52,282 nt of DNA from an uncultured Collinsella sp. (GTDB lineage: Bacteria > Actinomycetota > Coriobacteriia > Coriobacteriales > Coriobacteriaceae). The position numbers and the translations under genes were made by a program. Under the pieces are notes generated by a model. That model made no database searches and had not been told where the DNA came from. It worked only from the letters and a program-made list of their open reading frames with translations. This document shows positions 1-8,019 of this stretch, one piece after another (the stretch's first letter is position 1; each line of letters opens with the position of its first letter). Where the stretch lies: positions 1 to 52,282 of the forward strand of contig CAKUHA010000009.1 of assembly GCA_934655755.1 (NCBI GenBank), read 5' to 3'.

Positions 1-143
1 GGCAGGGACGTTCGGCCGTGCGCGGGCGCCCGGTCGGCGGCCCGTTCTGGGCGCGCCTCAATCGTAGCCCGAGACGGTCCCGGGCTGACAATTTCGACTG
101 TAATGGACGTTCTTAAATGACTACCTGCCGGGAGGAGGTTGGC
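1..143. other. left-edge region, no assignable gene
   Basis: The first 143 bases are very GC-rich up to about 86, then less so. Short frames are open from the window edge, one ending at the TAG at 65-67, so this may be the tail of an upstream gene. No family was recognisable from the residues available. A short GCCCG/CGGGC hairpin lies near 67-86 but lacks a T-tract. No promoter could be assigned with confidence. Confidence 0.3.
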
Positions 144-1055
144 ATGCTCAATGCGCTGATTTGGGCGCTTGCCTGTTTTGGCGTCGTTGCTGCCGATATT
201 GCCCTGAGCGTGGTTCTGTTTTCCGCCCTTGGCGTCGCATCGGTGTTCATGGGTTTTTCAATCGACGACCTCGACATTCAATTGCTTCAGGCTGCCACGC
301 AGACGGCGTCGTTTTTGATGGCGCTGCTGTGGTGGCGTTATTTATGGCCGCGCTCGTTTATGGCTCGCTGGCAAAGCGAGCGCCCGCTCGGCGGGGGAAC
401 AAATGCTGCATGGAAGCGCATCGCATGCGTTGTTGTGATCGGCCTATCCATGCAGGTGGCCATTAACTACCTATGCGATGGCGTGCTGTCGCTGCTGCCC
501 GAGGTTGCGGCAGACTATAGCGAGCTCGTCGAGGAAACAGGCATGGGCGATACCAACCTTCTTGCCGTCCTGACTACGGTGCTCGGTGCCCCATTTTGTG
601 AAGAGCTGCTGGTGCGCGGCATTATTTTTGAGTTTTCGCTCCGAGCGTTTAACCCGCAGTGCCGCCCACTTTGGAAGCGCCTGCGTCGCACGCGGGCACA
701 AGACGGCGCCATGGTGCCCTGGGCGGCCCCGAGTACCTGGGGTATCGCCGCGGCGGTCGTGTTGCAGGCGGCGATCTTCGGTTTTATGCACATGAACTGG
801 GTGCAGGGCTGCTATGCAGGTGCCGCCGGCCTCATCTTTGGCTGGGTGCTCGTGACCACCGGAAAGCTCCGCTACACGATCCTGCTGCACTTTGTCTTTA
901 ATGCCGGGTCGTATCTCATGACGTTGCTCTGGTTTGTGAACACGCCGCTCGATGTGGCAATTACGATCGCTATCGCCGGCGCCATCCTCGTTGAGGCAAT
1001 GCGCTCGCTGCGCCACGCGTGTGGGATGGACGCAGCGAGCGCACCGCTGCCCTAG
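144..1055 (+). CDS. CPBP family intramembrane metalloprotease
   Basis: This is a polytopic membrane protein of about 303 residues in the CPBP (CAAX protease and bacteriocin-processing, Abi) family. The family motifs are all visible: EELLVRG (the EExxxR motif), then FGFMHMNW carrying the second-motif histidine, then HFVFNAG as the HxxxN motif. The conserved Glu pair and His residues would form the metal site inside the membrane. An earlier ATG exists at 117, but the start at 144 is preferred because GGAGGAGG ends six bases before it. The gene ends on a CTAG shared with the convergent gene. In bacteria the family serves prenyl-protein processing, peptide maturation or immunity; the substrate here is unknown. 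Confidence 0.85.
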   Translation: MLNALIWALACFGVVAADIALSVVLFSALGVASVFMGFSIDDLDIQLLQAATQTASFLMALLWWRYLWPRSFMARWQSERPLGGGTNAAWKRIACVVVIGLSMQVAINYLCDGVLSLLPEVAADYSELVEETGMGDTNLLAVLTTVLGAPFCEELLVRGIIFEFSLRAFNPQCRPLWKRLRRTRAQDGAMVPWAAPSTWGIAAAVVLQAAIFGFMHMNWVQGCYAGAAGLIFGWVLVTTGKLRYTILLHFVFNAGSYLMTLLWFVNTPLDVAITIAIAGAILVEAMRSLRHACGMDAASAPLP

Positions 1056-3196
1056 TTGCGACGCCCGCCTCCGTTGGCGCCCTGGCGTCCCTGCGCTGCA
1101 CGGTTGCGCCCGGCAGTGTTTTGCGCGCGCGACATGCCGCCGTGCCCCTTGCTGCCTTTAGGCCCCTTGCTGCCAGCACCACCGTGGGCCTTGCCGCCCT
1201 TCTTGCCGGTGCCATGCCCACCGCCAGCAGTCGTCTCGCCCGGGCGCGGCGGCACGGGGCGGATCAGACAATGCTTGGTGTAGCCAATCAGATCGCGGCG
1301 GCCGGCCTTTTCCAGCGCCTCGCGTACCAGCTTGTAGTTCTCGGGTTTGCGATACTGGATGAGCGCACGCTGCATGGCCTTCTCGTGCGGGTCACGCGCC
1401 ACGTAGATCGGCTGCATGGTACGTGGGTCCACGCCGGTGTAGTACATGCAGGTCGACATGGTGGACGGTGTGGGGTAGAAGTCCTGCACCTGCTCGGGCA
1501 TATAACCCATGTCGCGTACGGCCTCGGCCAGGTCCACGGCTTCCTTCATCGTCGAGCCGGGATGGCTCGAGATCAGATACGGCACCACATACTGCTTGAG
1601 TCCGTACTCGCGGTTCAGGCGCTCAAATTTGCGGCAGAACGCGTCGTAGACGGCGCGGCTCGGCTTGCCCATTACGGACAGCACCGCGTCGCTCACGTGC
1701 TCGGGCGCTACGCGTAGCTGGCCCGAGACATGGTGCTCGAGCAGCTCACGCAAAAACTCGTCCGAGGCATCGGCCATGGTGTAGTCAAAGCGGATGCCGC
1801 TGCGGACGAAGACCTTCTTGACGCCCGGCAGCTGGCGCAGGTCGCGCAACAGCTGCGTGTAGCCGCTCTCGTCGACCACCATGTTCTTGCACACACTCGG
1901 CCTCAGGCAGCGCTTGTTCTTGCACACGCCGTGCTTGAGCTGTTTGTCGCAGGCGGGACGGCTAAAGTTGGCCGTCGGTCCACCCACGTCGTTGATGTAG
2001 CCCTTAAACTCCGGGTCGTGCGTGAGCAGCTCGGCCTCGCGCATGATCGAGTCGTGGCTGCGCATCTGCAGCACGCGGCCCTGGTGGAAGGTGAGGGCGC
2101 AAAACGAACACTCGCCAAAACAGCCGCGGTTGGAGCTAATGGAAAACTTGATCTCGGCAAAGGCCGGCACGCCGCCTGCCGCGTCGTAGTCGGGATGCCA
2201 ATCGCGTGCGTAGGGGAGCTCGGCCACCTCGTCCATCTCATCGGTGGTGAGCGTCGCCGACGGCGGGTTCTGCACCACATAGACGCTGTTGGGGTAGGGC
2301 TCTACCAGGCGATGGCCGGTGATGGGGTCCATATTCTGCTGCTGCACATTAAAGCTGCGTGCGTAGTTGAGCTTGTCGGACGAAAGGTCGTCCCAACTGG
2401 GCAGCAGGTCGTAGTCGTAGACCTCGTCGAGCGAGCCCGTGCGGTAGACGGTGCCGTTGATGTAGGTGATCTGGTCGACGGGCAGCCCGGCGTCGAGCGC
2501 GTCGGCGATCTCGACGATCGCGTGCTCGCCCATGCCGTAGATGAGGATATCGGCGCCCGAATCGAGCAACACCGAGCGCTTGAGCTTGTCCTGCCAGTAG
2601 TCGTAGTGTGCCAGACGGCGCAGGCTCGCCTCGATGCCGCCGATGATGATGGGCGCGTCTTTGAACGTCTGGCGGATGAGATTGCCATAGACCGTGACGG
2701 CTCGATTAGGACGGCGCCCCTCCTCACCGCCGGGGGTATAGGCGTCGGTGTGACGACGGTGCTTGGTCACCGAATAATGGTTGACCATGGAGTCCATGTT
2801 GCCGGCGCTGACCAGAAAGCCCAGGCGCGGCTCGCCGAGCACGGTAATGCTGGCGGGGTCGGTCCAGTCGGGCTGGCAGATGATGCCCACCTTGTAGCCG
2901 TGCGCATCGAGCACACGGCTGATGATAGCCATGCCAAAGCTGGGATGATCCACGTAGGCGTCGCCGCAGATGTAGACGAAGTCGCATTGGTCCCAACCGC
3001 GCGCATCCATGTCGGCACGGCTGACGGGGAGGAACTTGTCACGGCCCGGGCGCCAGGGGCGGGCGGGTGCGGCCTTGGAATGCTTGGCGTGGGCGTCGCG
3101 CGCGGCCTTGGTTTTGCCGTCCTGCTTTTGCTGATGGCCTTGCTTGCCCTGTTGGCCGCGCTGGTTGTTCTGAGCGTGCTGAGGCTTTTTTGCCAC
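1052..3196 (-). CDS. YgiQ family radical SAM protein (UPF0313)
   Basis: The protein has about 714 residues and belongs to the YgiQ/UPF0313 radical SAM family. It carries an N-terminal UPF0313 region followed by the radical SAM core, whose cluster motif is RGCFGECSFC (CxxxCxxC). Three further Cys residues occur in the KHGVCKNKRCLRPSVCKN segment and could bind another cluster. The C-terminus is a disordered Gly/Lys/Arg-rich tail, and the N-terminus is Gln/Lys-rich. The chosen start is GTG at 3196, four bases after GGGAGG; upstream in-frame codons run through the palindrome at 3234-3268 and lack a ribosome site. No reaction is established for the family. The stop overlaps the stop of the protease gene by four bases. 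Confidence 0.9.
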   Translation of the reverse strand: MAKKPQHAQNNQRGQQGKQGHQQKQDGKTKAARDAHAKHSKAAPARPWRPGRDKFLPVSRADMDARGWDQCDFVYICGDAYVDHPSFGMAIISRVLDAHGYKVGIICQPDWTDPASITVLGEPRLGFLVSAGNMDSMVNHYSVTKHRRHTDAYTPGGEEGRRPNRAVTVYGNLIRQTFKDAPIIIGGIEASLRRLAHYDYWQDKLKRSVLLDSGADILIYGMGEHAIVEIADALDAGLPVDQITYINGTVYRTGSLDEVYDYDLLPSWDDLSSDKLNYARSFNVQQQNMDPITGHRLVEPYPNSVYVVQNPPSATLTTDEMDEVAELPYARDWHPDYDAAGGVPAFAEIKFSISSNRGCFGECSFCALTFHQGRVLQMRSHDSIMREAELLTHDPEFKGYINDVGGPTANFSRPACDKQLKHGVCKNKRCLRPSVCKNMVVDESGYTQLLRDLRQLPGVKKVFVRSGIRFDYTMADASDEFLRELLEHHVSGQLRVAPEHVSDAVLSVMGKPSRAVYDAFCRKFERLNREYGLKQYVVPYLISSHPGSTMKEAVDLAEAVRDMGYMPEQVQDFYPTPSTMSTCMYYTGVDPRTMQPIYVARDPHEKAMQRALIQYRKPENYKLVREALEKAGRRDLIGYTKHCLIRPVPPRPGETTAGGGHGTGKKGGKAHGGAGSKGPKGSKGHGGMSRAQNTAGRNRAAQGRQGANGGGRRN

Positions 3197-3233
3197 GATC
3201 CCTCCCGGTGTCTGTGTGCTGCACGTAATTGTA

Positions 3234-3268
3234 ACCAGTCTTTTTGGGACGGGGCTAAAAAGACTGGT
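3234..3268. repeat. palindromic repeat, family B copy 1
   Basis: Perfect 12-bp arms (3234-3245 and 3257-3268, ACCAGTCTTTTT and its complement) enclose the core GGGACGGGGCT. The same core lies inside two hairpins with a different stem sequence at 28749-28785 and 28839-28875. It sits between the divergent YgiQ-like and DUF1275 genes. Confidence 0.8.
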
Positions 3269-3446
3269 GGAGTACATGAGGTGTCGGGTGATGGCGCCGT
3301 GCCCGCCGTTTGTTTCCAGACCGTGTATCCCTGCGCTGAAGGGGCCGTCTCGCGCGCATGCCATGTTGTCAATGGGTTACAGTATGAACGGCGGCTATGT
3401 GTCCGCCAACGCACGAGAGGGTCGTCAACAAGGAGGACGCGCGACG

Positions 3447-4163
3447 ATGCAGCGTGCCAAACAGATATCGGAGTCCATCGAACTGGGCATTATCCTGGCA
3501 CTCGCCGGTGGCTTTATGGATGTGTATTCGTACGTGGGCCGCGACCATGTTTTCGCCAACGCGCAGACGGGCAACATCTTGCTGGTGGGCGTGAGTATCT
3601 CGGAGGGCAACTGGGCGCTCGCGGGACGCTACTTCTTCCCCGTGGTGTCGTTTGCCGTGGGCATTATGCTTGCCGACCTGGTGCACGAGCGGTTTGGCAG
3701 CGTGATTCACTGGCGCCAGGTGACGGTGTTCTTTGAAGCCGTCATCTTGCTGGGCGTGAGCTTTATCCCCGGTGGCGGTTACAACCTTCTCGCCAACTGT
3801 CTCACGTCGTTTGCCTGCGGCATGCAGGTTGAGAGCTTCCGCAAGATTCACGGACACGGCATTGCCACGACCATGTGCATCGGCAACCTGCGCAATGCGC
3901 TGCAAAACGTGGACGACTACATCATCACCCACAAGCGCGGCTTTTTGGAAAACGGCCTGCTGTACTTTGGCGTGATCTTTACCTTTGTGTTTGGCGCCGT
4001 GCTGGGCAACTGGTGTATTGAGCGGATGGGCCTGCACGCCATCGCCGTGGCGAGCGTGCTGCTGTTTGTCGCGTTTGCCATCATGTTCATCGACCGCGAG
4101 CGCGACTTGCGCTTCCGCTGGAAAGTTGCGGCCGAGGCCTGGAAAGAGGGCTGTCGAAAGTAG
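3447..4163 (+). CDS. YoaK/DUF1275 family membrane protein
   Basis: This is a membrane protein of about 238 residues in the DUF1275 (YoaK) family. The typical opening is present: a conserved GGFMDVYSYV segment followed by FANAQTGNILLVGV. Several hydrophobic helices follow, with a basic helix (RKIHGHGIATTMCIGNLRN) in the second half. The start at 3447 follows AAGGAGG ten bases upstream and gives the usual family length; a longer in-frame ORF from 3216 would run through the palindrome at 3234-3268. The family's function is not established. The gene stands alone, followed by two hairpins. Confidence 0.85.
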   Translation: MQRAKQISESIELGIILALAGGFMDVYSYVGRDHVFANAQTGNILLVGVSISEGNWALAGRYFFPVVSFAVGIMLADLVHERFGSVIHWRQVTVFFEAVILLGVSFIPGGGYNLLANCLTSFACGMQVESFRKIHGHGIATTMCIGNLRNALQNVDDYIITHKRGFLENGLLYFGVIFTFVFGAVLGNWCIERMGLHAIAVASVLLFVAFAIMFIDRERDLRFRWKVAAEAWKEGCRK

Positions 4164-4172
4164 GGCAGGATG

Positions 4173-4197
4173 TGACAAAGGGACTGTCCCTTTGTCA
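4173..4197. repeat. perfect palindrome with GGGAC core
   Basis: Twelve-base arms TGACAAAGGGAC and GTCCCTTTGTCA flank one central T, a near-perfect 25-base palindrome just after the DUF1275 stop. It has no T-tract of its own. The GGGACTGTCC core recurs in the family A repeats elsewhere in the window. Confidence 0.8.
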
Positions 4198-4216
4198 GAT
4201 AGATCGATAATGGGGA

Positions 4217-4246
4217 GGGGACGGCCATCTCGGCCGCCCCATTTTT
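4217..4246 (+). terminator. rho-independent terminator after DUF1275 gene
   Basis: A GC-rich hairpin (GGGGACGGCC pairing with GGCCGCCCC around an ATCTC loop) is followed by ATTTTT. It lies 50 bases after the DUF1275 stop and marks the left edge of the AT-rich island. Confidence 0.7.
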
Positions 4247-4345
4247 GGAGTCTTAAGCGCTAAGGTGCATGTTTGTAATGACAAGATTTGACGTCAGCAA
4301 AGCGTGCTGCTTGAGGCTATAGAATAAAAATGTCATCTTTCTAGC

Positions 4346-4351
4346 TATAAT
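4346..4351 (+). promoter_or_regulatory. -10 element of the ABC exporter gene
   Basis: A perfect TATAAT lies 22 bases upstream of the ABC exporter ATG. No good -35 hexamer is found 16-18 bases upstream, so the promoter is either -35 weak or activator dependent. Confidence 0.45.
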
Positions 4352-4373
4352 TATTAGTTGAGGGGATGGACAT

Positions 4374-5978
4374 ATGCCAGAGCTTTTTATTCAAAATAAG
4401 ACGACAGTAATCAAGTTGATGGCGCTCTGCATTTTATCTGCCCTGGTGGAGCTGTCTGTTGTTAAAGCTGAATCGTTGATAATAGACTATGGCCTGCTTC
4501 GTTCTAATTATCGTAACGTTTTATACATTGGGTTAGGCCTGCTAGTATTGCTCTCAGTTGAGCTGGTGACAAATCTGTTCAGATCAAAATATGCGGAGCA
4601 ATTGGCTTCCGATGGTGCTAACTGCTTCTATAGATTGCTTGCCCGCCATGCTTTAGAGCGGCCCTTAGTTTTAGCAAAAGACAGTGACTACCTGTTATCG
4701 CGCATTGAAGAGGCTGGGAACCTACAGCCGATGATTGGAATATTTACAACTGCGTTTCTTCCGTGCCTAGTGACGGGTTTGGTATCGTTTGTGGCGCTAT
4801 CTAATATCTCTTTGTTGCTTTTGATTCCTGTTTGTGTTTCGGCATTGTTTATTTCGCTTCTATATCCGTTCGCTCTTAGTAAGCTATCGACTAAGAGCGA
4901 AAAGGCATTGGAGGCCCAGGCGAGGGGTTCTGCTTATTTAGCCCAACTAATAAATTGTCGACTTTACATTCGTATTTCTCGTTCAATTAACTTGGAATTA
5001 CTTCACTATAAAAAGATGCTTAAAGCCTGCAGGAACTCTCGAGTTGAGGAGAGTGTCTTTGCGAGATTGGCAACTGAAATAGTTGACGCTGGCAACATCA
5101 TTACTGGCTTGCTTTCAGTTCTGCTGCTTATTTTCCTTGTGTTAAAGCGCGGGCTGACGGTCGGGATTGCAGTGCAGAGTTATCAACTTGTACTTCTATG
5201 CTATTCTCCTTTTCCTCTTGTTCTGAATTGTTGGGCTCAGCTTCAGCCGTCGTTTAGATCGTTGCACCGTGTCTTGGAATTACGTCGTCTTTTGGAAGCT
5301 GAAAAACCTAATTTGATATGCTTCGATCACGCTGATCGAATTAGTTGGAAAGGAATCAGTCTCTCGTTTTCGTCGAACGAAACTAATGAGAGGATAACAA
5401 TTCCAGATTGCACGATACAGGCACCTTGTCTGGTTTTAGTAAGCGGCCCTAATGCATGTGGTAAATCTTCATTTCTGGAAGTATTGAATGGATTATTGTC
5501 TCCAGTTGCTGGCAGACTGTGTGTTAATGAGTCTACTGTCATTTTCGATGGTTCGACTTTAATCCAGCTACCCTGCGCAACTATGCCGCAAAGACATTTG
5601 ATAATGGGGGGAACTTTCAGGAAGGCTCTTTACTATGGTCTTGTAGATATTGACTCTGAAAAACTCATCTATCTTTTGAGGGGTTTTAGCCTCGATAAAT
5701 TATTTGAATCAAATCCCATCATTGGAGCTAGGGGACACAATTTGTCTGGCGGAGAACTGGCTTCTCTATTACTTTGTAGGGCCTTTCTGAGCAGTTATTC
5801 TATTGTTATTTTGGATGAGCCTTGCAACAATTTAGATAATGCTTCGATATCCTTTTTGAAGGTGGTGGTTGCACAGGAGATGAAAGAGCGAATCGTCATC
5901 ATTGCGGATCATGGACATGGTTTCGAACAATTTGCGGACTATGTAATACAGTTTCAGGAGCCAGAAAAAACTATCTAG
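4374..5978 (+). CDS. ABC exporter (fused permease-ATPase), probable peptide exporter
   Basis: This half-transporter of 534 residues has an N-terminal membrane domain (about residues 10-330) and a C-terminal ATPase. The ATPase has Walker A GPNACGKSS near 358, signature LSGGE near 457, Walker B IVILDEP near 477 and an H-loop region ADHGHG. There is no N-terminal C39 leader peptidase, so any leader removal must come from elsewhere. GAGGGG lies eight bases before the ATG. The gene is AT-rich compared with the flanking chromosome and faces the maturase operon, ending 34 bases from it. From this context it most likely exports the Cys-rich peptide product; the substrate assignment is inference. Confidence 0.88.
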   Translation: MPELFIQNKTTVIKLMALCILSALVELSVVKAESLIIDYGLLRSNYRNVLYIGLGLLVLLSVELVTNLFRSKYAEQLASDGANCFYRLLARHALERPLVLAKDSDYLLSRIEEAGNLQPMIGIFTTAFLPCLVTGLVSFVALSNISLLLLIPVCVSALFISLLYPFALSKLSTKSEKALEAQARGSAYLAQLINCRLYIRISRSINLELLHYKKMLKACRNSRVEESVFARLATEIVDAGNIITGLLSVLLLIFLVLKRGLTVGIAVQSYQLVLLCYSPFPLVLNCWAQLQPSFRSLHRVLELRRLLEAEKPNLICFDHADRISWKGISLSFSSNETNERITIPDCTIQAPCLVLVSGPNACGKSSFLEVLNGLLSPVAGRLCVNESTVIFDGSTLIQLPCATMPQRHLIMGGTFRKALYYGLVDIDSEKLIYLLRGFSLDKLFESNPIIGARGHNLSGGELASLLLCRAFLSSYSIVILDEPCNNLDNASISFLKVVVAQEMKERIVIIADHGHGFEQFADYVIQFQEPEKTI

Positions 5979-5984
5979 CTCCTG
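5955..5984. terminator. weak hairpin between convergent genes
   Basis: CAGGAGC and GCTCCTG form a 7-bp stem around a 16-base loop that includes the ABC gene stop. No T-tract follows on either strand, so a terminator role is only possible. Confidence 0.3.
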
Positions 5985-6012
5985 AACGTTGCTACGAACT
6001 GCTTTTTGCGAT

Positions 6013-6552
6013 TTATTCGAGATGCTCTTCAATCCGAGCCCTCAGAAGGGCAATGGCTGTGGGTATTCCAATTGCGGCGGCTAATTCGGCTTTATCCAAA
6101 ACCTGTATGCTAAAGCACGATCGTTTATCACATTGAAGAACGATAACTGAAGATAGCTTCACTTCCCGTTGGCTGAATATATCGTAATCTCCAAATAGGA
6201 AGTTACCTTTTATTGTGTAATTCGGTATGTTCGTTATGCACTTCATCTCAAGTCTGTTTAGGCCATAATCGAACACCGCAACTTCCTTGTGTTCGATGAC
6301 GAGCGCAACCCTGGGCATGTTACTAAAACCACCGTCGACGACAGTAAAGAGTTTTTCATTTGCATCGTCATAAACGGTATATTTTAGACTCAATAGCTGT
6401 CCTAGTGGACCCGTGAACCCATGTCTTTTGATATTGAGGTTGTCTCCAGCTGGGTTGATGAGAACCAGATCATGCGGATAAGGGTTACCCTCAATTGAGA
6501 TTCGATATTCGTTTGTAGCCGTCTTGCTCGATTTAGGACCAGTAGCCACCAC
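6013..6552 (-). CDS. LURP-one-related (tubby-like fold) protein in the peptide cluster
   Basis: This 179-residue protein resembles the LURP-one-related/YxjI family, with its tubby-like beta barrel. Matching features are YTVYDDANEKLFTV near the N-terminus, YTIKGNFLFGDYDI in the middle, and the closing CFSIQVLDKAELAAAIGIPTAIALLRA, which aligns with the family's final strand and helix. The start is GTG at 6552; a TGA lies two codons upstream in frame. The initiation region overlaps the last 20 bases of the precursor peptide gene, which suggests translational coupling. It is the last gene of the maturase operon. Family members bind phospholipid-like ligands or are uncharacterised. A role in immunity or maturation is speculative. 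The family call rests on pattern memory. Confidence 0.6.
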   Translation of the reverse strand: MVATGPKSSKTATNEYRISIEGNPYPHDLVLINPAGDNLNIKRHGFTGPLGQLLSLKYTVYDDANEKLFTVVDGGFSNMPRVALVIEHKEVAVFDYGLNRLEMKCITNIPNYTIKGNFLFGDYDIFSQREVKLSSVIVLQCDKRSCFSIQVLDKAELAAAIGIPTAIALLRARIEEHLE

Positions 6553-6712
6553 GCGTCATCGCCTCGATCGAATTGGAACCGACTTCTGCTTCGTGCGGAG
6601 AATTGCGCAGTATGTTGCAGTACATGCAGCTGCAATAACCGCATGGGCAATTTCTAATAAAATGAATGACGCTATTTACTGCATGCATGTTAAATGGACG
6701 AATACTTCTCAT
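6533..6712 (-). CDS. Cys-rich RiPP precursor peptide (candidate)
   Basis: This small gene of 59 codons is the likely substrate of the radical SAM maturase. Its ATG at 6712 is preceded by GGGAGG with a six-base gap, the best ribosome site in the operon. The peptide has a short leader ending HFIR, then the core NCPCGYCSCMYCN with five Cys (residues 22, 24, 27, 29 and 32), then a Ser/Asn/Glu tail ending RGGYWS. It overlaps the end of the acyl-carrier-like gene by 23 bases and the start of the LURP-like gene by 20 bases. A second in-frame ATG at 6688 has no good ribosome site. The Cys spacing and neighbours resemble the clostridial CLI_3235/CcpM type of Cys-rich peptide. The modification, probably Cys-based thioether chemistry, is inferred. 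Confidence 0.75.
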   Translation of the reverse strand: MRSIRPFNMHAVNSVIHFIRNCPCGYCSCMYCNILRNSPHEAEVGSNSIEAMTRGGYWS

Positions 6713-7004
6713 GATTTGCCTCCCATTGTTCGATTGTTTCTGACTGTTCTATTACCTTCTTCACCTCCTCAACACTGTTGAACCCTAGGTTTTCAATCGA
6801 CGAGTACTCAACGTAAACAGAAAACCTGCTTTCAAGATAAATTAGCAGTCGAACTAAATCCGATGAGGACAAGTTGAATGGCGGGTCGGTCAATTGCTGA
6901 TTTCTTAGATTTTGGTCAAATTGAGTCAAATCCAAATCTCTAATATTGCTTATCGCTTTTTCGATTTCTGCATAGATGGTTTCATCTTTACAATATGCTG
7001 TCAT
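6690..7004 (-). CDS. acyl-carrier-protein-like peptide maturation protein
   Basis: This 104-residue protein ends in an ACP-like four-helix pattern. FNLSSSDLVRLLIYLESRF (residues 43-61) aligns with the LGxDSLDxVEL...LEexF region of carrier proteins. The phosphopantetheine-type Ser is kept (about Ser47), but the flanking Asp and Leu of the DSL motif are both Ser. The family best recalled is the TIGR04069 acyl-carrier-related protein of peptide maturation systems. It starts inside the stop of the preceding gene (ATGA overlap, 7001-7004), so the two are coupled. Whether it carries a phosphopantetheine arm is unknown. Confidence 0.65.
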   Translation of the reverse strand: MTAYCKDETIYAEIEKAISNIRDLDLTQFDQNLRNQQLTDPPFNLSSSDLVRLLIYLESRFSVYVEYSSIENLGFNSVEEVKKVIEQSETIEQWEANHEKYSSI

Positions 7005-8014
7005 TTCAGCACCCCAATATCGAAATCAAACAACTCGTTCTCGATTGTTTTGCAGCACAGTAATGATTCTTCTGGATCTAAGCTGGCTGAGAAACAGGGC
7101 ATTCCTCTTTGTCGAAGTTCTCTTGCTGCTTGAATAGCTTTATCGCTAGATGAATAGCTTATTTGAAATCTATGCGTCTCCAACCCTTCCGTGGCGTCAA
7201 GTACTTCGTTTGTAATTTCAAATTGAACTTTCTCTGCTTGCGTAAGCGTTTCAATTACGGGCATGAGCCCAAGCATTATGTCGTAGTCGGCTATCGTGTA
7301 TGGGATATTGATAATGGCCAAGTCAGGGCAGAAAGCTCGGCATGCAGCAATCGATCCTAATCCGTAATCACCGAAAATGTGGTCGTCGTATTTCATAAGT
7401 ACATTGGGCATTTCCAATAGAGCTAGGTCGGATTTATCATTCTCAATGATGAGGTTGATTTGCTCATTCATTTTGATGACGGCGGATTGGCCACCATCAA
7501 AACTAAGGGTGTTGCAGCCCCAGATTTCATCTAAAGGATTGAAGCTCAAAGCGCATAGATTGGGATGGTGCTTTCTCATCTCGCTAACGATGCTACTAAA
7601 CGTAATTGTTGAATCGGCGGGTGTATATAGATTCCCGACAATAATTTTTGGTATCAGGGCTAATTCCTGCATGTCGCTTTTGCTAGACTCGATTTGTTCA
7701 GTGGCGAGTTGGCTGACAACCTTCTTATTTACAGAATGAGCATAGGTTTCAGCGTGTTTACTAAATTCTATGAGTCCTGCGGCGCTTTCTTTCGTCGATA
7801 AAACGACAACCAGGTCTGATTCATCGATTGTCGTTACATAGTTAATTCGATTTCTTATGCCAATTTCTTTGCAATTAACAAGGTTGGCAACATCTACGCC
7901 GTCCGGTAGAATGCCGCATGGCGTTGATACCCGGATATCGTAGCCAATTCCTAGCAATCCAATTAGAAGAGGATAGTCAGCTCTCGTGAAAGATATAAGT
8001 CCAATTGTCTTCAT
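7001..8014 (-). CDS. peptide maturation system protein, TIGR04066-like
   Basis: This 337-residue soluble protein has a Rossmann-like opening (MKTIGLISFTRADYPLLIGL) with alternating hydrophobic strands. No cofactor motif is clear. Notable segments are LSFDGGQSAVIKMNEQINL in the middle and DDHIFGDYGLGSIAACRAF later, the latter resembling a conserved FGDYG region recalled from the TIGR04066 peptide maturation family. It lies five bases after the radical SAM stop and overlaps the ACP-like gene by four bases, so it is part of a tight operon. The biochemical function is unknown even for the family. The assignment leans on gene context as well as sequence. Confidence 0.6.
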   Translation of the reverse strand: MKTIGLISFTRADYPLLIGLLGIGYDIRVSTPCGILPDGVDVANLVNCKEIGIRNRINYVTTIDESDLVVVLSTKESAAGLIEFSKHAETYAHSVNKKVVSQLATEQIESSKSDMQELALIPKIIVGNLYTPADSTITFSSIVSEMRKHHPNLCALSFNPLDEIWGCNTLSFDGGQSAVIKMNEQINLIIENDKSDLALLEMPNVLMKYDDHIFGDYGLGSIAACRAFCPDLAIINIPYTIADYDIMLGLMPVIETLTQAEKVQFEITNEVLDATEGLETHRFQISYSSSDKAIQAARELRQRGMPCFSASLDPEESLLCCKTIENELFDFDIGVLK

Positions 8015-8019
8015 GATTT

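Noticed and set aside
1730..3736. 668-codon plus-strand frame opposite the YgiQ-like gene
   Set aside because: It is an antisense shadow in high-GC DNA. The opposite strand has a full radical SAM protein with a ribosome site.
4173..4197. Terminator call for the GGGAC palindrome after DUF1275
   Set aside because: There is no T-tract after it, and a better terminator lies 20 bases downstream. It is listed as a repeat instead.
6402..6650. 82-codon minus-strand frame over the precursor region (MPMRLLQLHVL...)
   Set aside because: It is a shifted frame of the precursor and LURP-like genes. It has no ribosome site, and the precursor frame has both a strong site and a meaningful Cys pattern.
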